From the NCBI GenBank assembly GCA_040755295.1, contig JBFMBK010000002.1, positions 124,001-188,000 on the forward strand: a DNA stretch of 64,000 nucleotides, in the 5' to 3' direction. This document shows, piece after piece, positions 46,575 to 56,719 of this stretch. The notes under the pieces are model-generated. The model had not been told where the DNA came from. It worked only from the letters and a program-made list of their open reading frames with translations, and did not search any database. The first letter of the stretch is position 1, and every line of letters starts with the position of its first letter. This DNA is from Bacillota bacterium. Lineage in GTDB: Bacteria; Bacillota; Desulfotomaculia; Desulfotomaculales; Ammonificaceae. Position numbers and translations under genes: made by a program.

Positions 46575-46604
46575 GGGACGCAGGTTGAGTTATACCTGCG
46601 CCCC
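46575..46604 (-). terminator. Stem-loop after MCP5
   Basis: GGGACGCAGGT (46575-46585) pairs with ACCTGCGCCCC (46594-46604) with one A-C mismatch. It begins 16 bp beyond the MCP5 stop, without a T-run. Part of the recurring MCP 3' hairpin family. Confidence 0.5.
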
Positions 46605-46620
46605 GTGGTAACTGCGCATA

Positions 46621-48495
46621 TTAGAACTTCCCGAACTCATGGTCGTCAAGATGGATTACCTCTTCAGGTTTTCCCTTTCCACTCGAGGATGACCCCGCGG
46701 CGGCCTCGCGCATTCCCTCGCTCCAACCTTGTCCAACGGCCTTCCGGGCAACACCCTGGGCTTGGTATATGTGTTCCGCCCTCAATCTGAACTTGGCCAG
46801 CATTTGTTTAAGTTGTACCGCCTGGGAAGACAGCTCCTCGCTCGATGCCGCCAGTTCCTCTGCGCTGGCGGTGTTCTGCTGCGTGACTTGGTCCACCTGT
46901 CCGAGCCCCTGGTTGATCTGTCCGATACCGAAAGCCTGTTCCTTTGACGCGGAAGCGATCTCGCCGATCAGGTCGGTCACCTTGGTCGCGCCGGCAACTA
47001 TCTCCTCCAGCGCCTTCGATGTATCTTCAACGATATGAGTGCCTGCCTCCGTTTTCTTAATCGACCCCTCGATTAGATCGGCGGTTTCTTTGGCCGCTTT
47101 GGCGCTGCGCTCCGCAAGGTTGCGCACCTCCTCGGCCACCACCGCGAAGCCTTTGCCGTGCTTGCCGGCGCGCGCCGCCTCAACCGCAGCGTTCAGCGCC
47201 AGCAGGTTGGTCTGGAAGGCGATCTCGTCGATCGCTTTGATAATCCTCGATATATCGTTGGCGCCTTCGTTGATGTCGTTCATGGCGTTAACCATCGCCG
47301 CCATCTGCTCGTTGCCCTTCTCCGCACTCGTCTTTGCCTGACCGGATAACTGGTTGGCCTGGGTGGCGTTTTCCGCGTTCTGTTTGGTTTGTGCGGTTAT
47401 CTCCTGCATGGACGAAGTTATCTCTTCCAACGAACTCGCCGTTTCACTTGCGCCCTGTGACAATGACTGGCTCGAATCGGATATCTGCCGCGCACCCCTG
47501 GCCACCTGATCGACCGCAACCTGAACCTGCCCCAGGATCTCGTTAATCGCGCTGATGGTTGCGTTCAGCGCGTTTTTAACCACTGCGTGATCCCCTTTGT
47601 AATCGCCGGTCATCTGCATGTCCAGGTTTCCCTTTGCCATTTCCTTAAGGCACTCCGCCGCCTCGTTTACCGGATCAATCACGGCGTCGAGAACCTCGTT
47701 CATCCCCTGGATTATCCCTTGAAACTCAAAGTTGATTCTATCCGTATGGCCGCGCTCCTTAAGCCTTCCGGCCAGCGCCGCTTCAACCAGTCCCTTGGTC
47801 TCCGCCAGCAGACCGCTGACGATGCCCCCGATGCTCCGCGAGAAGAAGATCCCCAGCGCAAGCGCGGCAAGCACGCCGAGTATGAGCGCCCCGACCAGGT
47901 TCCTCACGGAAGAAGACTGTACTATATCCGCCTCTTTACTATTTTTATCCGCCGTTTGCTGGCTTAAATCAATCATCGCGTGGAGCTGTTTCTCGACTTC
48001 TGTGAATGCATCATCTTCTTTATCTAACGCATGTTCCTGCATCCTGGCGTAAGCGTTCTTATCGCCTGTTCGCGCATATTGCTCGTAAAGAGTTAAAAAC
48101 TGTTCACTGTCTTGTTTCCAGACCTCCCATACCGGTTTTAAACTCTTCCAGAGCGCCTCTTGTTCTTCGTTATGCGTCGTTGACTCATATGTCTTCCAGG
48201 CGTCGTCTATCTCCTCCCATGCTTTCTTGATGTTTGCCGTCTGACGCTGCAGTTCTTCCCGGGAAATACCCGGAACGAGCATCGTACGCTCGGCCGCCTT
48301 GATGGCAACTTGTCCCTCGTTGATGGTAAGAAGCGCTTGTACTCTCGGTAAATCACTTTCAGCTATTTCGTCCGTCATTCTCATAATCCCGGCCATTCCG
48401 AGGTATCCCACCACACCCACCACCACAGCGATCAGCGTTACCGCGCAAAGCGCTGTAATCGTTCTTGTACCAAGTCTCATGTTCTGAATCATCAA
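46621..48495 (-). CDS. Methyl-accepting chemotaxis protein without PAS (MCP5)
   Basis: A 624-residue transducer of the classical layout: helix at about 12-31, four-helix-bundle sensor ([21 protein letters not shown]), helix at about 190-208, HAMP and the signalling hairpin ([24 protein letters not shown] within it). It lacks the Cys-PAS present in the other four. It ends DDHEFGKF. Upstream of cheW3. Its sensor is the nearest relative in the window to that of MCP4. Confidence 0.94.
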   Translation of the reverse strand: MMIQNMRLGTRTITALCAVTLIAVVVGVVGYLGMAGIMRMTDEIAESDLPRVQALLTINEGQVAIKAAERTMLVPGISREELQRQTANIKKAWEEIDDAWKTYESTTHNEEQEALWKSLKPVWEVWKQDSEQFLTLYEQYARTGDKNAYARMQEHALDKEDDAFTEVEKQLHAMIDLSQQTADKNSKEADIVQSSSVRNLVGALILGVLAALALGIFFSRSIGGIVSGLLAETKGLVEAALAGRLKERGHTDRINFEFQGIIQGMNEVLDAVIDPVNEAAECLKEMAKGNLDMQMTGDYKGDHAVVKNALNATISAINEILGQVQVAVDQVARGARQISDSSQSLSQGASETASSLEEITSSMQEITAQTKQNAENATQANQLSGQAKTSAEKGNEQMAAMVNAMNDINEGANDISRIIKAIDEIAFQTNLLALNAAVEAARAGKHGKGFAVVAEEVRNLAERSAKAAKETADLIEGSIKKTEAGTHIVEDTSKALEEIVAGATKVTDLIGEIASASKEQAFGIGQINQGLGQVDQVTQQNTASAEELAASSEELSSQAVQLKQMLAKFRLRAEHIYQAQGVARKAVGQGWSEGMREAAAGSSSSGKGKPEEVIHLDDHEFGKF

Positions 48496-48605
48496 TCGTT
48501 TCCTCCTTTTTTAAAGCCAATCGTTCTCGATCATTGCTCCTTTATTTATTGTCCTTTAGCCAAAGATACTGACATGTACTGATCCTCTTACCAGGCTTCC
48601 CCCCT

Positions 48606-48954
48606 TTACAGCTCTCGTTCAATTTTTGCCAATATTCTTATTAGTGCGTTGAAATCGACCGGCTTCTCAAGAAAGGCGTAAGCATAACGGTACCGGCCGT
48701 TTTCTTATCCGGGAAGCGCTTATATCTATGACTCTTGTCTTCGGGTCCGAGGAAAGGATCTTTCGGAGGATATCAATTCCGCTTAAGCCTGGCATCATTA
48801 AATCCGTAACAACCACGTCGCAACGGCGTCGCCGGTAGGCCTCCAATGCCTCTTCCGGGGAGGAAAACCCATAGCAGCGGTACCCCGCCGGCTCAAGCGC
48901 CGTGTATAAGCTGTCGAGAATGTCCTTATCGTTGTCGATCAGCAGTACTTTCAT
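48606..48954 (-). pseudogene. Response regulator receiver, frameshifted
   Basis: ATG 48954 reads a good receiver start (KVLLIDNDKDILDSLYTALE) with phospho-acceptor in VVVTDLMMPGLSGIDILRKI up to TRVIDIS. The frame then becomes meaningless and stops at 48667. The missing end is present in another frame: YAYAFLEKPVDFNALIRILA, then KIEREL and a TAA at 48606-48608. A stretch FPDKKTA in the third frame probably belongs in between. At least one, more likely two small indels near 48685-48730 break the gene. It is the first of several broken signalling genes next to each other. Confidence 0.8.
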
Positions 48955-49334
48955 AAGTATTCAGCGCCTCGTTTGGCGCAGCGATAGGCTGCGCATAGCT
49001 TTACCGACCGCCGGGGGCGGTGCTCGCCCGGCGCTCCGTGGTACTTTGGGATAACCGCTTTTGTTAACCAGCTGTTAACGCTTTATTGCGTCTATTTGAT
49101 GACCGTTATAACACACTCTCGGCCTTCAGGTATATTTATCCTTAACAAATGCATCCGTCCCGTGGAGGCATAAAAATATAAGGGTTAACCCTAATTTGAC
49201 CATTCGAATTCTCTGGATGTTATCCAAGGGAAAAACGAGGATGGTAATCATCCGGGGAGGCACAGCTAAACCGCGCCTGAACAATCGGGAGGTGCGGATG
49301 TCTTTATAATGCTCCGGGGGGTAAAAGCGATATC
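48955..49334. other. 380-bp gap, no gene seen
   Basis: Contains a GC-rich inverted repeat around 48997-49034 (CGCCGGG with CCCGGCG) and a perfect 12-bp palindrome AGGGTTAACCCT at 49181-49192. Presumably it carries the former promoter of the broken receiver gene. Confidence 0.4.
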
Positions 49335-49994
49335 TTACTTATGGATGGAAACCAGCCCTTCACGAATCGCGAACCTTGTAAGGCCGGCTACGCTGTGGAT
49401 ATCCAGCTTCTTAATAACTTGCTGGCGGTGTGATTCCACTGTTTTTACAGAGACGTGAAGGAACGCGGCGATTTCTCTGGTGCTTTTACCTTCTGCGAGA
49501 AGCTGGAGCACTTCTCTCTCCCGCGCCGTCAAAACCGAAAAAGCCACCGACTCCTCCTTACTCCCCGAGCCGTTCAGGAACTCTTTTACCACCAATCCGG
49601 TTACGGAAGGGCTCAGAAAGGTACTGCCCGCCGTTACGGCGCGGATGGCGGCGGACAGTTCCTCGAACGCGCAGTCCTTCGGAAGGTAACCCACGGCGCC
49701 CGCCTTGAGCATGCCTGTGACGAACCTGCTATCGCAATGCATTGACAGAGCGACCACCTTTATGGAAGGAGACTCCGCCACGACCTGCCGGGTGGCCTCG
49801 ATCCCGTTCAGTCCGGACATACCGATGTCCATGACAACAACATCAGGCGCCAGCTCACGGGCAAGGCGGACCGCCGCCTGACCATCCTCGGCCTCGGCGA
49901 CGACCTCAAAACCGGGAACTCTTGAGAGTAAGACTTTTAGCCCGTCGCGCACAATCTTGTGATCGTCGGCTATGACAATTCTGGTATTATTCAT
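49335..49994 (-). CDS. NarL/FixJ-family response regulator
   Basis: 219 residues. The receiver has IVIADDHKIVRDGLKVLL, acceptor Asp in VVVMDIGMSGLNG and Lys in GYLPKDCAFEEL. The C-terminal LuxR-type helix-turn-helix is LTAREREVLQLLAEGKSTREIA, then HVSVKTVESHRQQVIKKL. It should bind promoter DNA when phosphorylated. It lies 14 bp downstream of the HisKA_3 kinase, its natural partner. The regulator itself is intact although the kinase is interrupted. Confidence 0.94.
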   Translation of the reverse strand: MNNTRIVIADDHKIVRDGLKVLLSRVPGFEVVAEAEDGQAAVRLARELAPDVVVMDIGMSGLNGIEATRQVVAESPSIKVVALSMHCDSRFVTGMLKAGAVGYLPKDCAFEELSAAIRAVTAGSTFLSPSVTGLVVKEFLNGSGSKEESVAFSVLTAREREVLQLLAEGKSTREIAAFLHVSVKTVESHRQQVIKKLDIHSVAGLTRFAIREGLVSIHK

Positions 49995-50008
49995 TTTTAC
50001 CTTGTCTC

Positions 50009-51154
50009 CTACCGTTTTTCTACAGGAACATACATCACGGCTCGGGTTCCCCCACCCGGCCGCGACTCGATTTTTAGGCGCCCGCCAAGGTGCTTCAGCC
50101 GCTCCCGGATACTGAGCAGGCCGAACCCGTAGTGCCCCTTGGCAAAGAAACCGTCCGTCCTTATCGTAAATCCGACCCCGTCGTCCTTGACCTCGACTAC
50201 GATATTGTCGGCTTTTCTTTTTAGTAAAATCTCGACTTTACTCGCCTGTGCGTGTTTAACAACGTTGGTCAGCAACTCGCGCACGCCGCTGAAAAGAGTG
50301 ATGCGCGTCTCGTCCGCGATTGACTTGGGCAGACCGTCGTCAATGAAATCAACCTGGAGGCTGTGTTTCTCCTGAGTGCGCTCGGCAAGCTGTTCCAATG
50401 CCACACCGAGGCCGATCATGTACAGAGCGGGAGGGCTCAGCTCAAAGACCATCGACCGCGTGTGCCGGATCATCTCCTCCATATGTTCGCGGACTTCGTC
50501 GAGGATTCCTACCGACCTGGCGGAAGAAAGCATCTCCCGCAACGCTCCGAGTTTTATCCTAGACACCGCGAGCGTCTGCCCGATCAGGTCGTGCAATTCC
50601 GTAGCAATGCGCCGGCGCTCCCGTTCCTCAGCGAGGGACAATTCGGCGGCAAGCGCGCCGAGTTTCTCCTGGTAGGTTTGAATAAGCTTCTCCGTTCGCC
50701 TGCGCTCGGCAATGTCGGACGTGACCTCTACAAAATACCATTCCCCGGTTTTATTTTGAAAGGGTACTGCGGTTATCTGCAGGTTTCCGCCGCTCCCGGA
50801 CCGGACATTCCGGACAACGGGAGCGTTTGACCGCCTTGCCTCAGCCATAGCGCAGTCGGGACAGAGGTCTTCCCTGCCTTTAAAATACTGATAGCACTTC
50901 TTCCCGTCATGGCTGCCGTATATTTTGCGCGTAGCGGCATCCACTTGCAGGACGTTATAATTGGAATCCATTATGCTGTAACCGGCTTTCATAACGGTCG
51001 TCATCAGCTCGATATGCCTTTCGAGAAACCCAGCCTCTTCCTCGGCCTTTTCATGCTCGCCTGCAACCGCATCATCAACCTCGCGTCTGTTTTCCCCGGT
51101 CCCTTTTAAGATCTCGCAGCGCCCTCCTCGAACAATCAGCGCCCACTGGTGTCT
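50009..51154 (-). pseudogene. PAS-HisKA_3 sensor kinase, downstream part of a gene cut by TAA
   Basis: The kinase half of a NarL-type two-component system. From ATG 51004 it has a PAS domain with a shortened Cys motif (KKCYQYFKGREDLCPDCAM). The HisKA_3 phospho-acceptor is in ERERRRIATELHDLIGQTLA and the ATPase has SGVRELLTNVVKHAQAS and GHYGFGLLSIRERLKHLGG. The frame is open and clearly coding beyond ATG 51004, through RHQWALIVRGGRCEILKG, right up to the TAA at 51155-51157. No ATG, GTG or TTG lies in that stretch. It is therefore the continuation of the MEDS gene rather than a separate gene. Confidence 0.8.
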
Positions 51155-51673
51155 TTAAATAACGTCGATCAGCTCTTGCGCCCCGCACCCGTTAATGCGG
51201 TACGTGCAGGCGGCAACCATCCGGCGCTCGGTGATGAGCGTGTTGACGCTGTGTTCGTAAGCGCATAAATCAACCCAGTGGTCCTTTTTGAAAACGGTGC
51301 CGTCACCAGCGGCTCTCAGCCCTGTGAAACCGCCGGCGATCGCCCGATCATGCTTTTCCACCCATGATTTTAACATTTCCTCTGCGTCTAACGAACCGTC
51401 TTTCAGGTACCACCCCGCGTCTTGCAGAATCTCTATCTTCATCCGGTACCGCTCAAACCCGGGCAAAACTTCTTTCATCGCTCCTTCGGCCTCCTGAACC
51501 GACAGAGGCGGCGATACAACCCAGATGCAAAACTCTCCGCCTTCCAGTCCTTCCTTAAAGAACGAATCCATGGAATCAATTAGATCCTGCTTTTCCCGGT
51601 AGAACAGGCAAAAGTGACTGCCCCATGGCATGTTTCCTAAAACACCGATGCCGGTTTTGTTTTTTCCCTCCAC
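51155..51673 (-). CDS. MEDS-domain sensor, upstream part of the interrupted kinase
   Basis: 172 residues showing the MEDS (methanogen/methylotroph DcmR sensory) pattern: WGSHFCLFYREKQDLIDSMD, GEFCIWVVSPPLSVQEAEG, AGWYLKDGSLDAEEMLKSWV, then FTGLRAAGDGTVF and ACTYRINGCGAQELIDVI. In the family the domain runs on through a segment of the type NHQFALI, and exactly this (RHQWALIV) follows in frame after the TAA stop. MEDS is normally the N-terminal sensor of PAS-type histidine kinases, so this fragment alone lacks an output. Confidence 0.85.
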   Translation of the reverse strand: MEGKNKTGIGVLGNMPWGSHFCLFYREKQDLIDSMDSFFKEGLEGGEFCIWVVSPPLSVQEAEGAMKEVLPGFERYRMKIEILQDAGWYLKDGSLDAEEMLKSWVEKHDRAIAGGFTGLRAAGDGTVFKKDHWVDLCAYEHSVNTLITERRMVAACTYRINGCGAQELIDVI

Positions 51674-52153
51674 GAACCCTTCCCCTTAGCTGAGATTGTT
51701 TCAACCCCCTTTACAAAACCAGTACTAGGAGAAGAGCCCGGGAGTACGCAAGCATTTAAAACATGTCAACGAAGTGATTATATGGTTAGTTTAAAGTAAT
51801 GAAGTGCACCCACATTATCCCATACCAAAAGAATACCGCCTAACCCCTCAGGCGCCCGCAAAATACCGTAATAAAGATTAACTGCTTCAATAATATTAAT
51901 CTGTCTATATAGTGGCGGTTAAATAAGGACATCCCTGAATTTAAACTTCTAAATTCCTGAGATTTGAACGTGAGGCTGAGAAAAAGGCAGGTGGGTGGAG
52001 GAGATGCCGGTTAGCCAAAATACCGTTAACCCGATTATTAAATGATATACTTTGTCAGATCTCTCTCGAATTCGCCTGCAGGTGTCTAAGGCACAACACA
52101 TTTCTTGTCTAACGATAAAAGAACATTAAGAAGCGTAAGCGAGTCGTACCGCG
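51674..52153. other. 480-bp gap with a weak heptad tract
   Basis: No gene seen. At 51936-51975 the units GAATTTA, AACTTCT, AAATTCC, TGAGATT, TGAACGT run in 7-bp phase. The rest is AT-rich and should contain the promoter of the MEDS kinase. Confidence 0.45.
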
Positions 52154-54187
52154 TTAATGATGTCTTCCCTTTGCATTTAGAACGAATAAAAGATCTGATC
52201 GTACTCTTGCATACTCATCATCTATTTCGGCGACTTTTTCCGCTATTCCGGCGGCATCCTCAACCTGGCTCATCTGCTCAAAATCCGCGCACATCGCCGC
52301 AAGGCCATACGCACCCATGTTGCCGCTGCTCGACCTTAAGGCATCCGCCAGTACCTCGATGACCCGCGCGTCCTTTTTTGCGACCGCTTCCCACAAGGCG
52401 GCCAACCTGGGCGGCGTATCGGAGAGATAGATGTTAATCAACTCGGAAAGTATGTTTGACTCGCTGCCCGCATCGAGCGAACATAACTCCTCCAGTCTTT
52501 CGAAATCAACCGCCGCGGTTACAGTCTCAACGGCTGACGCCGAACCGGCGGTGGCTGTCTTTTGGGGTACCCCTCGGGCAGGCAGCCACCTGGTAAGCGT
52601 TTCCCTCAATTCATCAAGACTGATCGGCTTGCTGATATAATCATCCATTCCCGCGCTCAGGCACTGTTCGCGGCAACCTTTTGTGACGTGTGCCGTCAAC
52701 GCAATGATGGGAATGCGGCGACCAAGCGCGGGTTCGGCCTCGCGGATCGCTCGCGCTGCCTCAAAGCCGTCCATTTCCGGCATCTGGCAGTCCATCAGTA
52801 TCATCGCGTAAGGAGTTCCGGTTAAAACCGCCTCTACTGCTTCCCTCCCATTCATTACGGACGCAAACGGGATTCCGATTTTTTTCAACTGCAGCGCTAC
52901 AACCCTTCGGTTCACCGGGTTATCCTCCGCCACAAGCACCTGTCTACTCGTGTCAATTATTGAAGCGGCGGACGCCGGCCTGTCATCCGCTGAATGCGGG
53001 AAACCGGACTTTTGTATGAAAGACAGCCCCGTCTCCTCAACGATCTTTCCAAGACAAGTACGCAGCTTTGCACGCTTTAAGGGTCTGATAAGATGGGCCG
53101 AAAAGCAGCATTGTAAACCTTTATTGCCCTTTGCCCTGTCGCTGAAGTCGGTGAGTAATACCATCTTTAAATCCGACTTGACCGACTTGATCGTCCGTGC
53201 AAGCCTAAAAACATCGACATCGGTTAAGGGACAGGAAACGATGGTGGCGTCATACGAAGCGGCGCCGTCCGACCGGCGGAGGATATCCACCGCCTCCCTC
53301 CCGTCCGCCGCACCTTCCGCATAGGCGTCCCACGCGGAAAGGTAACGGATGATAATACCCCGTTCGCTGGCATTGTCGTTTACAACAAGAATCCTTAAAC
53401 CTTTAAGGTCTGGGCCGCCGCGAGCCGTGGGCCTCTCGTTTCCTGAAAAGCGCTCTATGGGTACGCTCAACCAGAAGGTTGAGCCCTTGCCTTGCTCGCT
53501 TTCTACGCCGATTCTGCCGCCCAAGAGTTCTACCACCCGTTTGGAAATGGAAAGCCCAAGTCCGGCCCCGCCGTATTTACGAGTAGCAGATCCGTCGACC
53601 TGCACGAAGGGATGGAACAACAGCTTTTGTTCCTCCTCCGAAAGGCCGGCGCCGGTATCGGTTACCTCAAAACGGACGTTTACGCGCGACTCGTCTTCGG
53701 ATTCAACCACCGCGCTTATTACCACCTCGCCGGATTCCGTAAACTTCACCGCATTGCTCGCCAGGTTCAGTAAAACCTGCCGTATGCGTCCGGGGTCTCC
53801 GTGTAGAAGCGGCGGTATTTCGGGAGCAGCGAAGGTCATCAGGCGCAGGTGTTTTTCTTCCGCCGCCGATGTCATAAGTCCGGCAACGTTTTCCACAACC
53901 GCCAGCAGGGCGAAGTCTTCGGCCTCCAGTGTAATTCTTCCGGCTTCCATGCGGGAAAAATCGAGGATATCGTTTATCACGGTAAGCAGCGCCTCGGAGG
54001 AATAACGGATGACGCTGGCAAGCTCACGCTGTTCGTCGTCAAGCTGCGTACCGAGAATCAATTCGATCAAACCCTGGATGCTGTTCATAGGCTTCCTGAT
54101 TTCATGGCTCATATTGGCAAGAAATTCGTTCTTTGCCTGGTTCGCGGCTACTGCGGCTTCCTTCGCCTTCTGCAGCTCTTCTTCCAC
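52154..54187 (-). CDS. Hybrid histidine kinase, catalytic half of a frameshifted gene
   Basis: 677 residues from the first ATG/GTG-type start: HisKA with His28 in [18 protein letters not shown], and an ATPase with [15 protein letters not shown] and [20 protein letters not shown] first receiver ([17 protein letters not shown]) reads [10 protein letters not shown] where an acceptor Asp is expected, so it cannot be phosphorylated. A second receiver is intact ([27 protein letters not shown]). The HPt-like end reads [17 protein letters not shown] with Asp in place of the phospho-His. It overlaps the sensor half by 40 bp in another frame; adding one A in the AAA run near 54193 joins the two into one protein of about 1,355 residues. 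Confidence 0.85.
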   Translation of the reverse strand: MEEELQKAKEAAVAANQAKNEFLANMSHEIRKPMNSIQGLIELILGTQLDDEQRELASVIRYSSEALLTVINDILDFSRMEAGRITLEAEDFALLAVVENVAGLMTSAAEEKHLRLMTFAAPEIPPLLHGDPGRIRQVLLNLASNAVKFTESGEVVISAVVESEDESRVNVRFEVTDTGAGLSEEEQKLLFHPFVQVDGSATRKYGGAGLGLSISKRVVELLGGRIGVESEQGKGSTFWLSVPIERFSGNERPTARGGPDLKGLRILVVNDNASERGIIIRYLSAWDAYAEGAADGREAVDILRRSDGAASYDATIVSCPLTDVDVFRLARTIKSVKSDLKMVLLTDFSDRAKGNKGLQCCFSAHLIRPLKRAKLRTCLGKIVEETGLSFIQKSGFPHSADDRPASAASIIDTSRQVLVAEDNPVNRRVVALQLKKIGIPFASVMNGREAVEAVLTGTPYAMILMDCQMPEMDGFEAARAIREAEPALGRRIPIIALTAHVTKGCREQCLSAGMDDYISKPISLDELRETLTRWLPARGVPQKTATAGSASAVETVTAAVDFERLEELCSLDAGSESNILSELINIYLSDTPPRLAALWEAVAKKDARVIEVLADALRSSSGNMGAYGLAAMCADFEQMSQVEDAAGIAEKVAEIDDEYARVRSDLLFVLNAKGRHH

Positions 54188-56229
54188 CCGTTTCGCCCGG
54201 TAATGTCCCGGAAGTTTTCCACGATGCCCACGAGCTCTCCGTCCGGACCCCGGAAAGGTGTCGCCGTGAGGGTGCAGAGGATCTTATTCCCGTCTTTGCG
54301 CTCCTTTTCCACGTCATACTCAACGCGTTCCTCTCCAAGGAGGATGCGGTTCAACGGGCAGTCAAGGCTATGGCAGACCGCGCCCCGGAAAACCTCATAA
54401 CACTTATTGCCCAAAGACTCGGACATGCTGATACCGGCCATGGCACAAAACCGCTCGTTTACCCGGAGGACATTGAACTCCTTGTCGACCACCCGCATTC
54501 CGTCGGCCGCGGTGCTGAATATCTGATTGAGTTCCAGGCACGCGAGCTTGATGGCCTCCTCCGCCCGTTTTCGCTCCGTAATATCGCGCGATATCGAAAG
54601 TGCAACCTTGACACCGTTCAGCTTAAAAACATGGGTGCTGATTTCGACCGGTATCTTGCGGCCTTTCTTCGTAACATGGGTCATCTCAAATGTTATGTGA
54701 CCCTGGGACAACAGGTCCTTATAAACTCTCGGCAGTTCGCCGAGCCGCTCCTTGTCGTCGACGTCCAAAGGCGTCATCGCCAGCAGTTCCTCCCGGCTGT
54801 AACCCAACCGCCGGCACATGGCGTCGTTTACTTCGATGATGCGCCCGGGCATGTCCTCTTCCGTCAAGAGGTGCAGGATAATCGCGTCGCTGGCGTTATG
54901 GAACAGGTTTCGGAACTTTTCCTCGCTGGCCTTTAGCGCCTCATCCGCCCGCTTGCGCTTGGTGATATCTCGAACGGTGAAACACAAGACCTCCTTCCCC
55001 CCATAAGAAATCATGTTTGCACTGATCTCAACATTAACTACCGAACCGTCTTTACGCTTAAACTGCCTTTCGCCGAAGATATGCCGCCTTTCCGTGATGA
55101 TGCTCCGGACTACAAAGTCGATGTCCTCTCGGCCGCACATACAGAAGTCATAAAGTATAAGTCCGGGAATTTCATCCGCGATATAGCCGAACAGGTTTTG
55201 AAACGCGGCGTTGGCTTCCAGCAACCGTCTCGTATCCGCTTCGACCAAAAAGATGCCCTCCGCGGTTTGCTCAACCACGGCGCGATAACGTTCCTCACTC
55301 TCCTGTTTTTCGCGCTGTGACAAAACCAGTTTCCGCCAGAGGAACCGGGTTGTTCCGCTGAAACCCAGGCCGATTATCAGAAGCCATAGGAGGAAATAAT
55401 ATACCGTGGTTTTCCCTTGTATGAAAAAGGTCCTGCGGTCATCCACTCGCAGTATTACGGCAGGCTTCCCGTAAATGTCGTTTAAAACCGCGTATGCGGC
55501 AATGGTATCCTTGCTCAGGGGGTTTACAAAAACAGTCGTTTTCCCCGACAACGCAGAACGCGCCGTCCGGTAATCGGGTGGCAGACGCTGGTCGTCGAAC
55601 CTTTGCACCGCCACCGAAAGATGGGTCATTTTACTCATATGCTCGATTTCAGCGGCATCCAGGTAACGCCCCATGACCAGGTATCCCTCAACGGTTCGAT
55701 CCTCGCTCATCATGGGTCTCGAAACAACCATCATGATCCCATCCGGAAGGCTGATAATTCCGGTCATGCCGCTTTCATCTTTGCAACGCATGAGGGGACC
55801 TTGTGGGGATAGGTGGGTTTTTATGCCTTGCGGAATCGTCTCTTTTTTCTTTTGTATGAAATCAAAAGCGGTGCCGGAAATGACACTGCCTGACGGGCGC
55901 AGATACAGGATGAGGTTGAGCCTTAATTCTTGGAATGATTTTGTCTGAAGGGAGGAATGAAAATCCTTTTCATTTTCTTTGTCCAGTAAGTCCCTGCTTC
56001 TTTCCCTCGCGGCCCAATCGCCTGCGACCATACCGAGGGCTGAAAGGTCGTCGAGCAGGTGGAACTGAGCCTGTTCCACCTTAACACGGACATGCTCCCT
56101 TTCGTTTACCGCAAACCCTCTTAGCACGATTCTCTGCGAGGTTATATACAATGTTGCGATCAAACATATTATTACTGCACCAATGATTATAAGGGCCTTT
56201 TGTCGCATACCCGGCACTCGGCCTTGCAT
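54148..56229 (-). CDS. CHASE4-like/PAS sensor half of the frameshifted hybrid kinase
   Basis: 693 residues. A membrane helix at about 10-29 and a second at about 275-297 enclose an external domain of CHASE4 type ([35 protein letters not shown]). Three PAS domains follow (ILFLVEAD-type [57 protein letters not shown]). The third has the Cys motif [19 protein letters not shown]. It then reads [17 protein letters not shown] and stops, whereas the overlapping frame continues as [12 protein letters not shown], the normal joint to a HisKA domain. The terminal residues after DITGR are therefore frameshift product. Confidence 0.85.
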   Translation of the reverse strand: MQGRVPGMRQKALIIIGAVIICLIATLYITSQRIVLRGFAVNEREHVRVKVEQAQFHLLDDLSALGMVAGDWAARERSRDLLDKENEKDFHSSLQTKSFQELRLNLILYLRPSGSVISGTAFDFIQKKKETIPQGIKTHLSPQGPLMRCKDESGMTGIISLPDGIMMVVSRPMMSEDRTVEGYLVMGRYLDAAEIEHMSKMTHLSVAVQRFDDQRLPPDYRTARSALSGKTTVFVNPLSKDTIAAYAVLNDIYGKPAVILRVDDRRTFFIQGKTTVYYFLLWLLIIGLGFSGTTRFLWRKLVLSQREKQESEERYRAVVEQTAEGIFLVEADTRRLLEANAAFQNLFGYIADEIPGLILYDFCMCGREDIDFVVRSIITERRHIFGERQFKRKDGSVVNVEISANMISYGGKEVLCFTVRDITKRKRADEALKASEEKFRNLFHNASDAIILHLLTEEDMPGRIIEVNDAMCRRLGYSREELLAMTPLDVDDKERLGELPRVYKDLLSQGHITFEMTHVTKKGRKIPVEISTHVFKLNGVKVALSISRDITERKRAEEAIKLACLELNQIFSTAADGMRVVDKEFNVLRVNERFCAMAGISMSESLGNKCYEVFRGAVCHSLDCPLNRILLGEERVEYDVEKERKDGNKILCTLTATPFRGPDGELVGIVENFRDITGRNGWKKSCRRRRKPQ

Positions 56230-56380
56230 GGCGCACCTGCTCTGAATGACTTCTCCAATAAGTCAACCGTAATTAACTGTTCTATCGGAAGATGGACACC
56301 CTCTCTTTAGGTTTTCGTCGGCTATCAAAATTTCCCTTTAAACAACATATTTTATTAAACGGCATTTTACAACGGTGTTT

Positions 56381-56719
56381 TCAACAGGTGAGGTGCAGCG
56401 CCGCAACGACAAAATTCTGTTCATACAGCTCGTTGTATCTGGCGCAGGCTTCCCCGGTCTGCAGGACGATCAACCGCATGTTCTGCGATTTAAAATACTT
56501 TTCCACCTCCGGAAGAACGCGAACCGCCCCGTAGGCGCCCGTCCCCAAAATCACCACCTCGGGTTTCGCCCGCGCCACCTCGCTGAGATCCGCCGTTTCG
56601 ACCACGTGGCCCTTCTGACGCCACCATGACATAACCCTCTCCGGAAAAATAACGACATCCTCGGTGTACCTCTTCCCGCCGATCACTATCTCGCCGAAAA
56701 CATAGCCGCTTATCTTCAC
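56381..56719 (-). CDS. Mth938-like (DUF498) domain protein
   Basis: A 112-residue protein with the family's KISGYVFGEIVIGGKRYTED, the middle PEVVILGTGAYGAVRVLPEV and the end IVLQTGEACARYNELYEQ. The fold is known (Mth938/NDUFAF3); bacterial members have no assigned reaction. GTG 56719 is chosen because GGAGG lies 8 bases upstream and the family begins here; the longer frame starts at 56779. Confidence 0.85.
   Translation of the reverse strand: MKISGYVFGEIVIGGKRYTEDVVIFPERVMSWWRQKGHVVETADLSEVARAKPEVVILGTGAYGAVRVLPEVEKYFKSQNMRLIVLQTGEACARYNELYEQNFVVAALHLTC

Noticed and set aside
27451-48230. Many long plus-strand open frames across the MCP and CheA genes
   Set aside because: They mirror the minus-strand genes, repeat wherever the MCPs repeat, lack ribosome sites and give Arg/Ser/Leu-rich products: shadows of GC-rich coding sequence.
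24917-48495. Prophage or transposon origin of the chemotaxis island
   Set aside because: No integrase, transposase, terminal repeats or tRNA gene were found at its borders.
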